From Leptobacterium sp964389205 (GTDB lineage Bacteria > Bacteroidota > Bacteroidia > Flavobacteriales > Flavobacteriaceae), in assembly GCA_964389205.1 (NCBI GenBank), contig CAYMDH010000094.1, positions 1 to 7,584 on the forward strand: a DNA stretch of 7,584 bases. The letters run 5' to 3'. This document shows, piece by piece, positions 1 to 6,316 of the stretch. Within the stretch, counting starts at the first letter, position 1; each line of letters begins with the position of its first letter. Both the position numbers and the translations under genes were made by a program. The notes under the pieces are model-generated. The model ran no database searches, was not told the DNA's origin, and saw nothing but the letters and a program-made list of their open reading frames with translations.

Positions 1-54
1 ATGGGTGGTTCAGTTTCACCCGAAATTAGTGGTATACTATGTCCGAATTTTGCA
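1..54. mobile_element. Probable terminal end of an IS21-family insertion sequence (partial, runs off the left edge)
   Basis: Two degenerate copies of a roughly 24-bp unit lie in tandem. The first starts at 5 with GTGGTTCAGTTT and continues to CCGAAATT. The second starts at 29 with GTGGTATACTAT and continues to CCGAATTTT. The block ends in TGCA at 51-54. From memory, IS21-family elements of Bacteroidota have multiple terminal repeats of the form GTGG-n-CAGTTT-n-CCGGAAT, with tips that begin TG and end CA, so 54 is the likely outer boundary. No istA or istB sequence is inside the window; the body would lie to the left. The copies are imperfect, so this may be a relic. The identification rests on pattern recall, not a database match. 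Confidence 0.45.
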
Positions 55-215
55 TGTCTTCATAGTACATCGTTTTTAAGTGAAACATAATTACATCGCA
101 AAGACGCAGATAAATTACCTTAAAAGTCCTATGAAGTTACTACAAAAAATATACCAGTGAGTTCACCGAATAGTACACCTTTTTGGTGAGTATTAGTGAT
201 ATCATATGAATGCAT

Positions 216-258
216 AAAAAATGAAAAGCATTGAAAATCATAAGATTAACAATGCTTT
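216..258 (-). terminator. Rho-independent terminator, minus strand
   Basis: This is a perfect 9-bp stem (225-233 with 250-258). Its 16-nt loop can fold further into a 4-bp stem with a TTAT loop. On the minus strand the stem runs into TTCA and then six T. No protein gene lies upstream on that strand before the divergently read TAXI gene, so it probably ends the candidate RNA at 265-321. Confidence 0.55.
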
Positions 259-321
259 CTCTTGACCTATTACTAGGTTCGTCGGGGTGGCAGGAGTGTT
301 TGAACACTCACTAACTACCAC
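216..321 (-). ncRNA. Candidate structured RNA (3' part) ending in an intrinsic terminator
   Basis: Read on the minus strand there are three hairpins in a row. Hairpin 1 (321-287) has outer arms GTGGTAG and CTGCCAC, pairing over 7 bp with one G-U, a 5-nt bulge TTAGT, inner arms GAGTG and CACTC, and loop TTCAAA. Hairpin 2 (278-265) has arms ACCTA and TAGGT closing a GTAA loop, which is a GNRA tetraloop. Hairpin 3 (258-225) has 9-bp arms AAAGCATTG and CAATGCTTT, a symmetric TT/TT internal loop, then AATC-TTAT-GATT, followed by a T-rich tail with six T at 221-216. Three points favour the minus strand: the wobble pair would be C-A on the plus strand, the GNRA loop would be TTAC, and the T-tract follows only on minus. 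The 5' end and promoter were not found. I do not recognise the RNA family. Confidence 0.42.
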
Positions 322-511
322 TATTTCATTTACTTATGCTATTTTTTAAGAACTTGGTAACTGATTTGGTCACGTGTATATTGATATGCTTTGGTTTAAT
401 TTGATGTAAAGATAGTTACTATTTTCATTATAAAAATAATTCATAAATTTGATTAATTCCCCCTTTTAAATATTTAAGCAAGAGATTGTCATAATAATAT
501 GGTCAACTCAA

Positions 512-545
512 ATACCCATTAATAGGTATAGTATCATGTACTATA
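512..545. promoter_or_regulatory. Two abutting inverted repeats upstream of the TAXI gene (candidate operators)
   Basis: The first repeat (512-529) has arms ATACC and GGTAT around a central ATTAAT, with a single mismatched pair at 517/524. The second (527-545) has 7-bp perfect arms TATAGTA and TACTATA with the spacer TCATG. They share three bases and end directly before a possible -33 element. This placement is typical of regulator binding sites, but the DNA is AT-rich and no regulator gene is in view. Confidence 0.35.
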
Positions 546-581
546 TTTTGATAGTATTGTATAGAATCAAATTAATATTTG
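546..581 (+). promoter_or_regulatory. Possible Bacteroidota-type promoter for the TAXI gene
   Basis: TTTTG at 546-550 could serve as the -33 element. TAATATTTG at 573-581 resembles the -7 consensus TAnnTTTG with one extra base, at a spacing of 22 bp. The start codon follows 30 bp later behind an A-rich leader without a Shine-Dalgarno site, as is usual in this phylum. The match is loose in AT-rich DNA. Confidence 0.3.
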
Positions 582-611
582 TGATTAATAAATTATAAAA
601 TAAGTTAAGTT

Positions 612-2183
612 ATGAAACCTGATATTTCCCTTGCTGGCTTTATTAATAGTCTAACCTCAATTCTAAAATTGAGGAATATTATCCTTTTATTAGGAATTCT
701 GATTTCTTTAGTTATATACTATTTGATAGCTGACTACTATACTCCTTTCAAAAATGTTCTGAAATACTGGAGTGCTAAAGATGATGTTTATACTTTTTTC
801 TCAGGAAGTAAAGAAGGGTTTTATAATAAAATTGGTATCGAGCTTAACAAATTAAACAGTACCAAAAATGACTTTGAAACGAACAATATAAGAGTAAATG
901 TTGTTGACTCTACTAGTGGTGGTCTTGATAACGCTATTCAAGTCCTCAGCAGAAAAAAATCTTTTGGTTTAATTCAAGAATCTACATTAAGTTCAAATGA
1001 TGAGCTAAGAGAGCAGATTAATTATGTTTCACCACTTTATATGGAGCGCTTGCATATTATCTGTAAGAAAAATTTGTTAGGATCAAACAAAATTGGAGAG
1101 TTATCTCCTAATGATACTGCCCTTACTGAAAAGCTTTTTAAAGGTTCAAGAATTTCCATAGGTGAAGTAGGAAGTGGTACTCGAGTTGTAAGTTCATATC
1201 TTCTCGAGGTTTTGGGTGCTAATCCTTCAGAAATACATAGTTACAGTCAGGAAGAAGGCTTGGAAAAATTAAAAAATGATTCTATTGACATATTAATTGT
1301 AATTGTTGGAGCTCCCTTATCTCAATATACAGATCTACTACAAAAAGATTCAGATTATCAGCTGATTGGAATTTCCCCTACCCTCATAGTTGAAATAAAT
1401 GATAGATTTTCTACAAATTATAGAGTTTCAAACTTCAAAAAAAAATATCCTCTCTATGAAGACATTAACACTCTTGGTAGTTATTCTTACTTGATTTCCT
1501 CTAAAGATGTTGGAGAACGTGCTCATATTGAAATGTTGAGAAGAATAGCATATACATCTGAATCTTTAAAAGAAAACCTTAAAATTAAAGGTTGGAAGGA
1601 TTTAAAATTTCAGTTAAGAGAGATTGATTTTTATAGTGGAGTCGATTCTCGTGAAACAGATATTAATGTAGAGATGTATAAGAGTATTGGTCTTTTTATT
1701 ATATCAATTCTTATCAGCTCTTTTCTTGCTGTTTGGATGTTAATATGGATATTTTCTAGTATTAAACTTGCTAAATATTTTAGGCATATAACACGTGTCT
1801 ATAAAAACTTCTATCCACAAGCAGTTGGAATCAATAAGAATGACTCTTCTGTGTTTCTAGGGCGTCTCCCTGAGCATGGTTCAAACCAGATCAACGAGCT
1901 TATAATTGGTATTGATCATTTAAGGCGATTAAAAAGTGAAGTACGCAAAGATTATGAAACTGGAGGTATTTCAGAATCACATTTTAGGAATTTATTATCA
2001 AATGCACAACTAGCTCTTGAAGAGTTTCGATCAGCTTTAACAAGAGCAATTTCAAATGATGTTAAACAGAACAATAAGAATGATAGTTACTTAACAGAAA
2101 AAGCAATATCAAATTTCTTTGCTTCTTCTTTTCTCGATAAAGATCAATATCAAATGCTACTTGAATTAGTTAAGCATAAATAG
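612..2183 (+). CDS. Membrane-anchored TAXI-family solute-binding protein with cytoplasmic C-terminal tail
   Basis: This 523-residue protein has a membrane anchor at about residues 22-40. An extracytoplasmic TAXI-type substrate-binding domain follows (about 55-345). It shows the usual landmarks: FFSGSKEGFYNKIG at 62-75, the VVDSTSGGLDNAIQVL stretch at 97-112 leading into GLIQES, and IGEVGSGTRVVSSYLLEVLG at 183-202, close to the family's GSGT signature. A second membrane segment spans about 358-384. A Lys/Arg-rich, mostly helical tail of about 135 residues follows and should be cytoplasmic. Ordinary TAXI proteins are free periplasmic subunits of TRAP transporters. Here both ends are embedded or cytoplasmic and no DctQ/DctM-type permease is nearby, so a receptor or sensor role is as plausible as transport; that is inference. 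The ligand is unknown. The gene stands alone on the plus strand and converges on the TlpA gene. Confidence 0.75.
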   Translation: MKPDISLAGFINSLTSILKLRNIILLLGILISLVIYYLIADYYTPFKNVLKYWSAKDDVYTFFSGSKEGFYNKIGIELNKLNSTKNDFETNNIRVNVVDSTSGGLDNAIQVLSRKKSFGLIQESTLSSNDELREQINYVSPLYMERLHIICKKNLLGSNKIGELSPNDTALTEKLFKGSRISIGEVGSGTRVVSSYLLEVLGANPSEIHSYSQEEGLEKLKNDSIDILIVIVGAPLSQYTDLLQKDSDYQLIGISPTLIVEINDRFSTNYRVSNFKKKYPLYEDINTLGSYSYLISSKDVGERAHIEMLRRIAYTSESLKENLKIKGWKDLKFQLREIDFYSGVDSRETDINVEMYKSIGLFIISILISSFLAVWMLIWIFSSIKLAKYFRHITRVYKNFYPQAVGINKNDSSVFLGRLPEHGSNQINELIIGIDHLRRLKSEVRKDYETGGISESHFRNLLSNAQLALEEFRSALTRAISNDVKQNNKNDSYLTEKAISNFFASSFLDKDQYQMLLELVKHK

Positions 2184-2220
2184 TGTTCAGTCAGAAGCAT
2201 TAGTTTTTGAAAAAATAGCA

Positions 2221-3357
2221 TTACTGCATCAATTCATCCAATTTCTCATAGAATTCATTTGATTCTTCTGAAAAGATCGCAACAATAGTTTGGTTCTTAT
2301 CTATAATTATTTTTGTTGGGTAACCTTGTAATGCATAATTTATAGTAAGGTCTTTTCCTTCATCTGCTGAATTATTGAGTAATTGAGTCCATTTTAAATT
2401 GTATTTTTTAACTGCTTTTCTCCATCTCTCCTCTGAATCTTTACAGGCTATACTAATAAATTCTACTCTTTTATTGTACTTTTTATAGTACTCTTTCATT
2501 TTTGGAAACCCTTCGATACAAGGCAAGCACCAACTCCCCCAAAAGTCTAATACTATATAATCAGTTTTCATCATAGACAAATCATAAAAAGTATTGTCTA
2601 ACGCTTGTAAGCTAAAATCTGGTGCTTGGCTTCCAACTTTAATTTCTTCTTCTTTACTTTCTATTAAGACTGATCTTTCTTTTAAGGCTACTGCATGATC
2701 TATTAATGGTTTGTAAATACCATTTCTAGCATTACTACTTAGCTGATCTTTTATTTCATGTAGTCTTTCACGACCACCGGACCATAGTAAATAAGCACTA
2801 AGCTCACTATTTAAATTTTCATTGATATACTCTCTATTTATTTTTTTATATAATTCCCAATTTTTATCTCTTTTTTCAATCAATTCTTCAATTTTTATAG
2901 GATCTCCGTTAAAAAAGGCTAATGAATCTTTTTTATGAAAGATATTTACATCATCAGTCATAAAATTAAGATGTTTCTTTCTTATTTTAGTATTATACTC
3001 GCTACTAATAGGCGAACCTATAACTGTATAATCAATACTTGAAGCATTAGAGACTCCTTCTATTTTTATTTTCTTATTAGGTAATAATTGTAGAAAAATT
3101 TGCTTAGCTATTGGATAATAATAATTACCATTCCTTCTTTTAATAGAACTACGAGCCGATATATCCAGTGTTTTTGGTTTATTATCTTTATTATCATAGA
3201 AAAATTTGTCATTTTTCACGAATATTGTATCGTATGCAGATACATACCTATCACTTATCTCAAATTTATCTTTTATAGTAAACGATTGTACTAATAAAGT
3301 GTCATTTCCTAAACCTACAATATGACCTTCTACAGAATGCTTCATTTCAGATAACAC
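2221..3357 (-). CDS. TlpA-family thioredoxin-like protein with N-terminal DUF4369-like domain (leader displaced into another frame)
   Basis: Read from a GTG at 3357 this is 378 residues; an ATG lies four codons later at 3345. The N-terminal part (about 7-110) starts KHSVEGHIVGLGNDTLLVQ and fits the DUF4369 domain commonly found ahead of thioredoxin domains in Bacteroidota lipoproteins. A helical linker follows (about 140-235). The AhpC/TSA-Redoxin-type thioredoxin fold spans about 240-378. It has the active-site motif WCLPC (residues 276-280) in DFWGSWCLPC and the cis-proline loop GYPTKI (Pro347). Such proteins act as periplasmic thiol-disulfide reductases. This frame has no signal peptide; one lies just upstream in another frame (3491-3375), so the gene is probably frame-disrupted, or else makes a cytoplasmic form from GTG or ATG. 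The catalytic residues are intact. Confidence 0.7.
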   Translation of the reverse strand: MLSEMKHSVEGHIVGLGNDTLLVQSFTIKDKFEISDRYVSAYDTIFVKNDKFFYDNKDNKPKTLDISARSSIKRRNGNYYYPIAKQIFLQLLPNKKIKIEGVSNASSIDYTVIGSPISSEYNTKIRKKHLNFMTDDVNIFHKKDSLAFFNGDPIKIEELIEKRDKNWELYKKINREYINENLNSELSAYLLWSGGRERLHEIKDQLSSNARNGIYKPLIDHAVALKERSVLIESKEEEIKVGSQAPDFSLQALDNTFYDLSMMKTDYIVLDFWGSWCLPCIEGFPKMKEYYKKYNKRVEFISIACKDSEERWRKAVKKYNLKWTQLLNNSADEGKDLTINYALQGYPTKIIIDKNQTIVAIFSEESNEFYEKLDELMQ

Positions 3358-3395
3358 CTTGCGTGATTTTCTATTTAATGTTTTGTTTCGGATAA
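3322..3395 (-). repeat. Divergent direct repeat (2 x 33 bp, 41-nt offset) at the TlpA frame break
   Basis: Copy 1 is 3395-3363 and copy 2 is 3354-3322, both read on the minus strand; 23 of 33 positions match and 8 of the 10 mismatches are transitions. Translated in their own frames they read LSETKH-stop-IENH and LSEMKHSVEGH. Several differences fall at third codon positions (TCC/TCT, AAA/AAG, CAC/CAT), which suggests the copies diverged as coding sequence. The 41-nt offset is not a multiple of three, which accounts for the frame change. Confidence 0.5.
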
Positions 3396-3491
3396 TTGCT
3401 TCTCTTGCTTAATCGTTTTTTGACTATCATTGTTCTTACAAGCAACTATAAGTACACATACAATTACCTTTAAAATTATTCTTTTTTTCAT
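3375..3491 (-). CDS. Short lipoprotein signal-peptide frame, likely the detached 5' end of the TlpA lipoprotein gene
   Basis: A 38-codon frame starts with ATG at 3491 and ends with TAA at 3377-3375. It encodes MKKRIILKVIVCVLIVACKN followed by a polar stretch ending QLSETKH. The first 18 residues are a clear lipoprotein signal: a basic start, a hydrophobic core, and the lipobox I-V-A-C with the lipidated Cys at 18. The next 20 residues are the Ser/Lys/Gln-rich tether that normally precedes a DUF4369 domain. The frame stops 17 nt before the GTG of the thioredoxin gene and is offset from it by one base, so it supplies exactly the part the thioredoxin frame lacks. It could instead be a genuine tiny lipoprotein translationally coupled to the next gene, but the sequence match at the junction argues for a broken gene. 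Confidence 0.6.
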   Translation of the reverse strand: MKKRIILKVIVCVLIVACKNNDSQKTIKQEKQLSETKH

Positions 3492-3497
3492 TATAAA

Positions 3498-3509
3498 AAC
3501 GATATCGTT
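3498..3509. promoter_or_regulatory. 12-bp perfect palindrome before the lipoprotein leader
   Basis: AACGATATCGTT is its own reverse complement. It ends 6 bp before the leader ATG at 3491 on the minus strand, inside the expected 5' untranslated region or promoter edge. It may be an operator; no matching second copy was seen in the window. Confidence 0.3.
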
Positions 3510-3548
3510 CAATCAAACTTTACTCAAAACTTTTTATTTGTTTTGTGG

Positions 3549-3585
3549 TAGCATTAAAATTTCCAAATAAAAAGGGAAAATGCTA
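3549..3585. terminator. Hairpin in the gap between the outer-membrane protein gene and the TlpA gene
   Basis: Arms TAGCATT (3549-3555) and AATGCTA (3579-3585) pair over 7 bp. Inside them TTCC (3561-3564) pairs with GGAA (3575-3578), leaving a 5-nt bulge and a 10-nt loop. On the minus strand it lies 25 bp after the outer-membrane protein stop codon. No U-tract follows directly, so it may slow or end transcription, or protect the 3' end of the upstream message, rather than act as a strong terminator. Confidence 0.35.
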
Positions 3586-3610
3586 TTGCAACTTTTAACA
3601 CTTATATTTA

Positions 3611-6298
3611 TCATAACTTATATGAAACCTTAAATAGAAGGATTCTAGGTAAAATAAAAGTTCTTTGATCAGAGATAACAAATTCTGTAAATGAACTTTG
3701 TCTTTTAAATTCTACATTAAATAAATTGGTTGATACTATTTCAAATCCCCAAGGACTATCTTCTTTTTGGTAAAAAAGTGACGCATTAGCAATATTATAA
3801 ATTGATGTATTGTTACTCGCTCTATTATTAAAATCTACTCTAGTGTAATCAGCTTTTAGTATAAAATCTTTAAGAAATGTATAATCAAAATTCGCGCTAA
3901 TCTCATTTGTTCTAAAATTAGTATTCGAATTAGAGGTTCTAAAATTAGAAGGACTATATCTGTAACTAACTTTTATATTAGGATAAGTATCATAATTAGT
4001 ACCAATAGTACCTTTCAATGATAAGCTTCTCGATAAGTTTTTAGTTGTATTAGTATTCACAATTGTAAAGAAATCATCATATCTAGCATTAGCTCTAAAT
4101 GCAAATTTATAATTTGTTATTCTTTTACTTATATCAAGAATAGATGAGATACTATTCTCTTGTCTATTTAAATTAGATAAAGTATTATTTTGATCTATTC
4201 CCACTAATATTGTATTGTTTTTGATACTTTTAGAATGAATTGTATAATTCGTAAATGATCGTACAGAAAGACCTTTAATAAAATTAAACTTAGAATAATT
4301 TAAAGAAAAATTATGTGATCTATCATTTTGTAGATTTGGATCTCCAAAAAACAAACTATTAAAACTTACCAACGTAGAATTTCTAGATAAACTTGGGCTA
4401 TTTGGAAACCTAACATCTCTTTTATATTTAAAGCGTAAGTTTTCAATATTACTTATATCTACTTTAATGTCAAGTTCTGGTAAAACCAAATTTACGTTTT
4501 GAGAAATTGTAGTATCCACTTGACTATTTTCCCATTGATAAGTATGAAAAAAAAGCCCTGGTTTAAATGTAAATACTCCTACTAAAAATTTATATTCAAT
4601 ACCAACAAAAGTATCAAATAGTTCATAAGAAATATCATTTCCAAATTGATCATCAAAGTTCAAAAGAGATCCATCAGTTAAAACTTGTCCGTCATTTGTT
4701 ATGTAACTTTCATACGTTAGATTAGTTCCTATTGAAGTATAGAGGTGATTGAATGTATTTAGCACCCAATAATCTTTTAAGAAAACATCTATGTTAGTTC
4801 GTTCTAAATTATTATTCTGAAAAGCATTAAAAACAGAATCTGCTTGTAAAGGTAATTGAGTTAATAAAAATTGTTCGTTACTAGTTAATTCTTTATTTGG
4901 GTCATTTTCTTGATAATTTATAACCCCTTCTGCTGTAATTGTATGCTTTTTTGAGATTTTTTTATTGAAAGCAATATTCTGCTTAATTTCTATAGATGAA
5001 AAGTCGTTGATAGTACTAAATACATTATTTCTATTTTGAGTTATAGTATTTATAAAGCCTTCTTGACTATTATCACTAATCTTAAAAAAAGAATTTGTTT
5101 TCAAATCTTCTTTAGAATTAGACTTATAATTTATCGTCGCTTTTCCTATTATAAAGAAATTCTTAATTAAATTTCTTGTTCGACGATTTTCATTAGTAGA
5201 AAAGGAATTATTAATAAACTCATTATCATTTTCTAAAAGTGTCCTTGTTCTGCTATTATTAGCTATTATATAACTATTAAGCTTCGTTTTAGATGTTATG
5301 TTTTGTTTTAGACTAAAAGCACCAAATTGATTTCTATTAGAAATAAAGTCATTATTTACAAAAAAACTTCCTAGCCCATTTCCAAATGAATTATTAATAG
5401 AATTAGATTGATTTCCAAACCCTCCTTCAAAATTCACAAAATCTTTAAGAGTAAAAGATTTTACTCCTACGTTATTCAAATCCCCAATAAAATTAATATT
5501 AGTTTTTGGTGCATAGTAAAATAGATTTGAATGGCCTGAATATCTTTTTTCTAATCCTAATCCTGTGTCAACATCTCCAAAGGAAAAATTCTTCTTGTCT
5601 TTTTTTAATTTAATATTAAGAGCTTTATCGTTTAAATCTTGTAAGTCTTTCAAGAAAGCTATTTCATTATAGTTCTCATAAACTTCGATTTTTTCAATAA
5701 CATTGGCAGGTAAGTTATTAACTGCTAATTTAGTATCTCCAGTAAAAAAAATTTCTCCATCGACTAAAATCTTATTTATTTTTTCACCTTTTACGGTTAC
5801 ATTACCTTCTCTATCTACATCTACCCCTGGTAATTTCTTAAGTACTTCTTTTAATTTACGTTCTCTTCCATTTATAAAAGCCTTCGGATCATATACAATA
5901 GTATCTTTTTTTACTATTATAGGAATTTCATACGACAATATAACCTCATCTAATTCTGTAGAAGATTGTTTGAGGAGGATATTTCTACTAACATCCTTTT
6001 CAGACACAAACGAAAATTTATACCCATTATAACCTAAATAACTAATCTCTATAGTATACTCAACATCTTTAACTAAAGCAAGTCTATACTCTCCTTTTTG
6101 ATTTGTTATAGCAAATCTAACTTTATCGACCTCTAACTTTGGTAATGCAATAATATTAGCATTTGGTAAAACAATATTAGCACTATCAGATATTACACCA
6201 CTTAAAACAACTTCTTGGCCAAATAAGCTTTGAGTATTAATAATTAATGTTAAAAAAAAGATATACTTAAAATAAACTAAAATAGAAGGTATTTTCAT
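3611..6298 (-). CDS. Outer-membrane TonB-receptor-like beta-barrel protein with CarboxypepD_reg-like N-terminal domain
   Basis: This 895-residue protein begins with a Sec signal peptide (1-27, ending SLFG-Q). A carboxypeptidase-regulatory-like beta-sandwich follows (about 29-110; LSGVISDSANIVLPNANI, then GEYRL and ISYLGY). Next come STELDEVILS at 113-122, which resembles a TonB-box region, and a plug domain (about 125-232) with LPGVDVDREGNVTVKG and KILVDGEIFF. The rest (about 236-895) is a beta-barrel with alternating aromatic strands and many Asn/Ser/Thr-rich loops, ending in FKVSYKL. This is the family often annotated as 'carboxypeptidase-like regulatory domain-containing' or 'outer membrane beta-barrel' protein in Flavobacteriia. 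It starts 18 bp after the GLPGLI stop codon, so the two are almost certainly cotranscribed. No SusD partner lies nearby, which argues against glycan uptake. The substrate is unknown; the secreted peptide gene two places upstream is one candidate. Confidence 0.85.
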   Translation of the reverse strand: MKIPSILVYFKYIFFLTLIINTQSLFGQEVVLSGVISDSANIVLPNANIIALPKLEVDKVRFAITNQKGEYRLALVKDVEYTIEISYLGYNGYKFSFVSEKDVSRNILLKQSSTELDEVILSYEIPIIVKKDTIVYDPKAFINGRERKLKEVLKKLPGVDVDREGNVTVKGEKINKILVDGEIFFTGDTKLAVNNLPANVIEKIEVYENYNEIAFLKDLQDLNDKALNIKLKKDKKNFSFGDVDTGLGLEKRYSGHSNLFYYAPKTNINFIGDLNNVGVKSFTLKDFVNFEGGFGNQSNSINNSFGNGLGSFFVNNDFISNRNQFGAFSLKQNITSKTKLNSYIIANNSRTRTLLENDNEFINNSFSTNENRRTRNLIKNFFIIGKATINYKSNSKEDLKTNSFFKISDNSQEGFINTITQNRNNVFSTINDFSSIEIKQNIAFNKKISKKHTITAEGVINYQENDPNKELTSNEQFLLTQLPLQADSVFNAFQNNNLERTNIDVFLKDYWVLNTFNHLYTSIGTNLTYESYITNDGQVLTDGSLLNFDDQFGNDISYELFDTFVGIEYKFLVGVFTFKPGLFFHTYQWENSQVDTTISQNVNLVLPELDIKVDISNIENLRFKYKRDVRFPNSPSLSRNSTLVSFNSLFFGDPNLQNDRSHNFSLNYSKFNFIKGLSVRSFTNYTIHSKSIKNNTILVGIDQNNTLSNLNRQENSISSILDISKRITNYKFAFRANARYDDFFTIVNTNTTKNLSRSLSLKGTIGTNYDTYPNIKVSYRYSPSNFRTSNSNTNFRTNEISANFDYTFLKDFILKADYTRVDFNNRASNNTSIYNIANASLFYQKEDSPWGFEIVSTNLFNVEFKRQSSFTEFVISDQRTFILPRILLFKVSYKL

Positions 6299-6316
6299 AA
6301 AAAATATGAATCTAGA

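Larger units (their letters stand above)
55..611. other. Long non-coding interval between the IS end and the TAXI gene
   Basis: I see no credible protein gene on either strand in these 557 bases; reading frames are short and lack recognisable composition. Positions 55-215 hold nothing I can name apart from a short CACC-TTTTT-GGTG hairpin near 175-188. Positions 216-321 carry three successive hairpins, annotated as a candidate RNA. Positions 322-511 are plain AT-rich DNA with one C-rich patch near 459-463. Positions 512-581 hold inverted repeats and a promoter candidate for the gene that starts at 612. Confidence 0.6.
2221..3491 (-). pseudogene. Probable disrupted TlpA/DUF4369 lipoprotein gene (leader plus body)
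   Basis: Taken together, the leader frame and the thioredoxin frame form one expected architecture: lipoprotein signal, tether, DUF4369-like domain, linker, TlpA thioredoxin. The body is displaced by one base and a TAA intervenes. Removing a 41-nt unit between the two copies of the junction repeat joins QEKQ directly to LSEMKHSVEGH and gives about 409 residues, a normal size for this architecture. I saw no classical slippery heptamer in the short overlap of the two frames, so programmed frameshifting is not supported. The body keeps a clean reading frame and its active site, so the lesion is recent, or the body is still translated. Confidence 0.5.

Noticed and set aside
1..90. Small plus-strand reading frame starting at the first base (29 residues)
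   Set aside because: It lies across the IS21-like terminal repeats, has no plausible leader or family features and ends in unrelated DNA.
282..309. Resemblance to the 3' part of a tRNA on the minus strand (T-arm-like GAGTG-TTCAAA-CACTC followed by an acceptor-like strand)
   Set aside because: The loop has six bases, not seven, the partner acceptor strand lies only 5 nt away instead of about 40, and there is no anticodon arm. It is better explained as one bulged hairpin of a different RNA.
287..321. Integron attC-like site (GTTAGTG next to paired arms)
   Set aside because: GTTAGTG does not fit GTTRRRY, there is no matching RYYYAAC at the other end, and no integrase or cassette array is present.
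2184..2220. Bidirectional terminator between the convergent TAXI and TlpA genes
   Set aside because: The GTTTTTGAAAAAAT stretch can fold only into a short A-T stem with almost no loop; too weak to annotate, although some transcript ends must occur here.
3100..3294. Plus-strand reading frame of 64 codons inside the TlpA gene
   Set aside because: It is antisense to the well-supported DUF4369-like region, has the Ile/Tyr/Phe-rich composition expected of a reverse reading of AT-rich coding DNA, and has no recognisable features.
3375..3410. Programmed -1 frameshift joining the lipoprotein leader to the TlpA body
   Set aside because: The overlap of the two open frames is short and contains no X-XXY-YYZ heptamer in the right phase. 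The A6 run near 3415 lies before a stop in the second frame, so slipping there would terminate at once.
5703..6032. Plus-strand reading frame of 109 codons inside the outer-membrane protein gene
   Set aside because: It is antisense to the conserved plug and CarboxypepD_reg-like regions, and its Ser/Thr/Phe-rich product has no domain signature.
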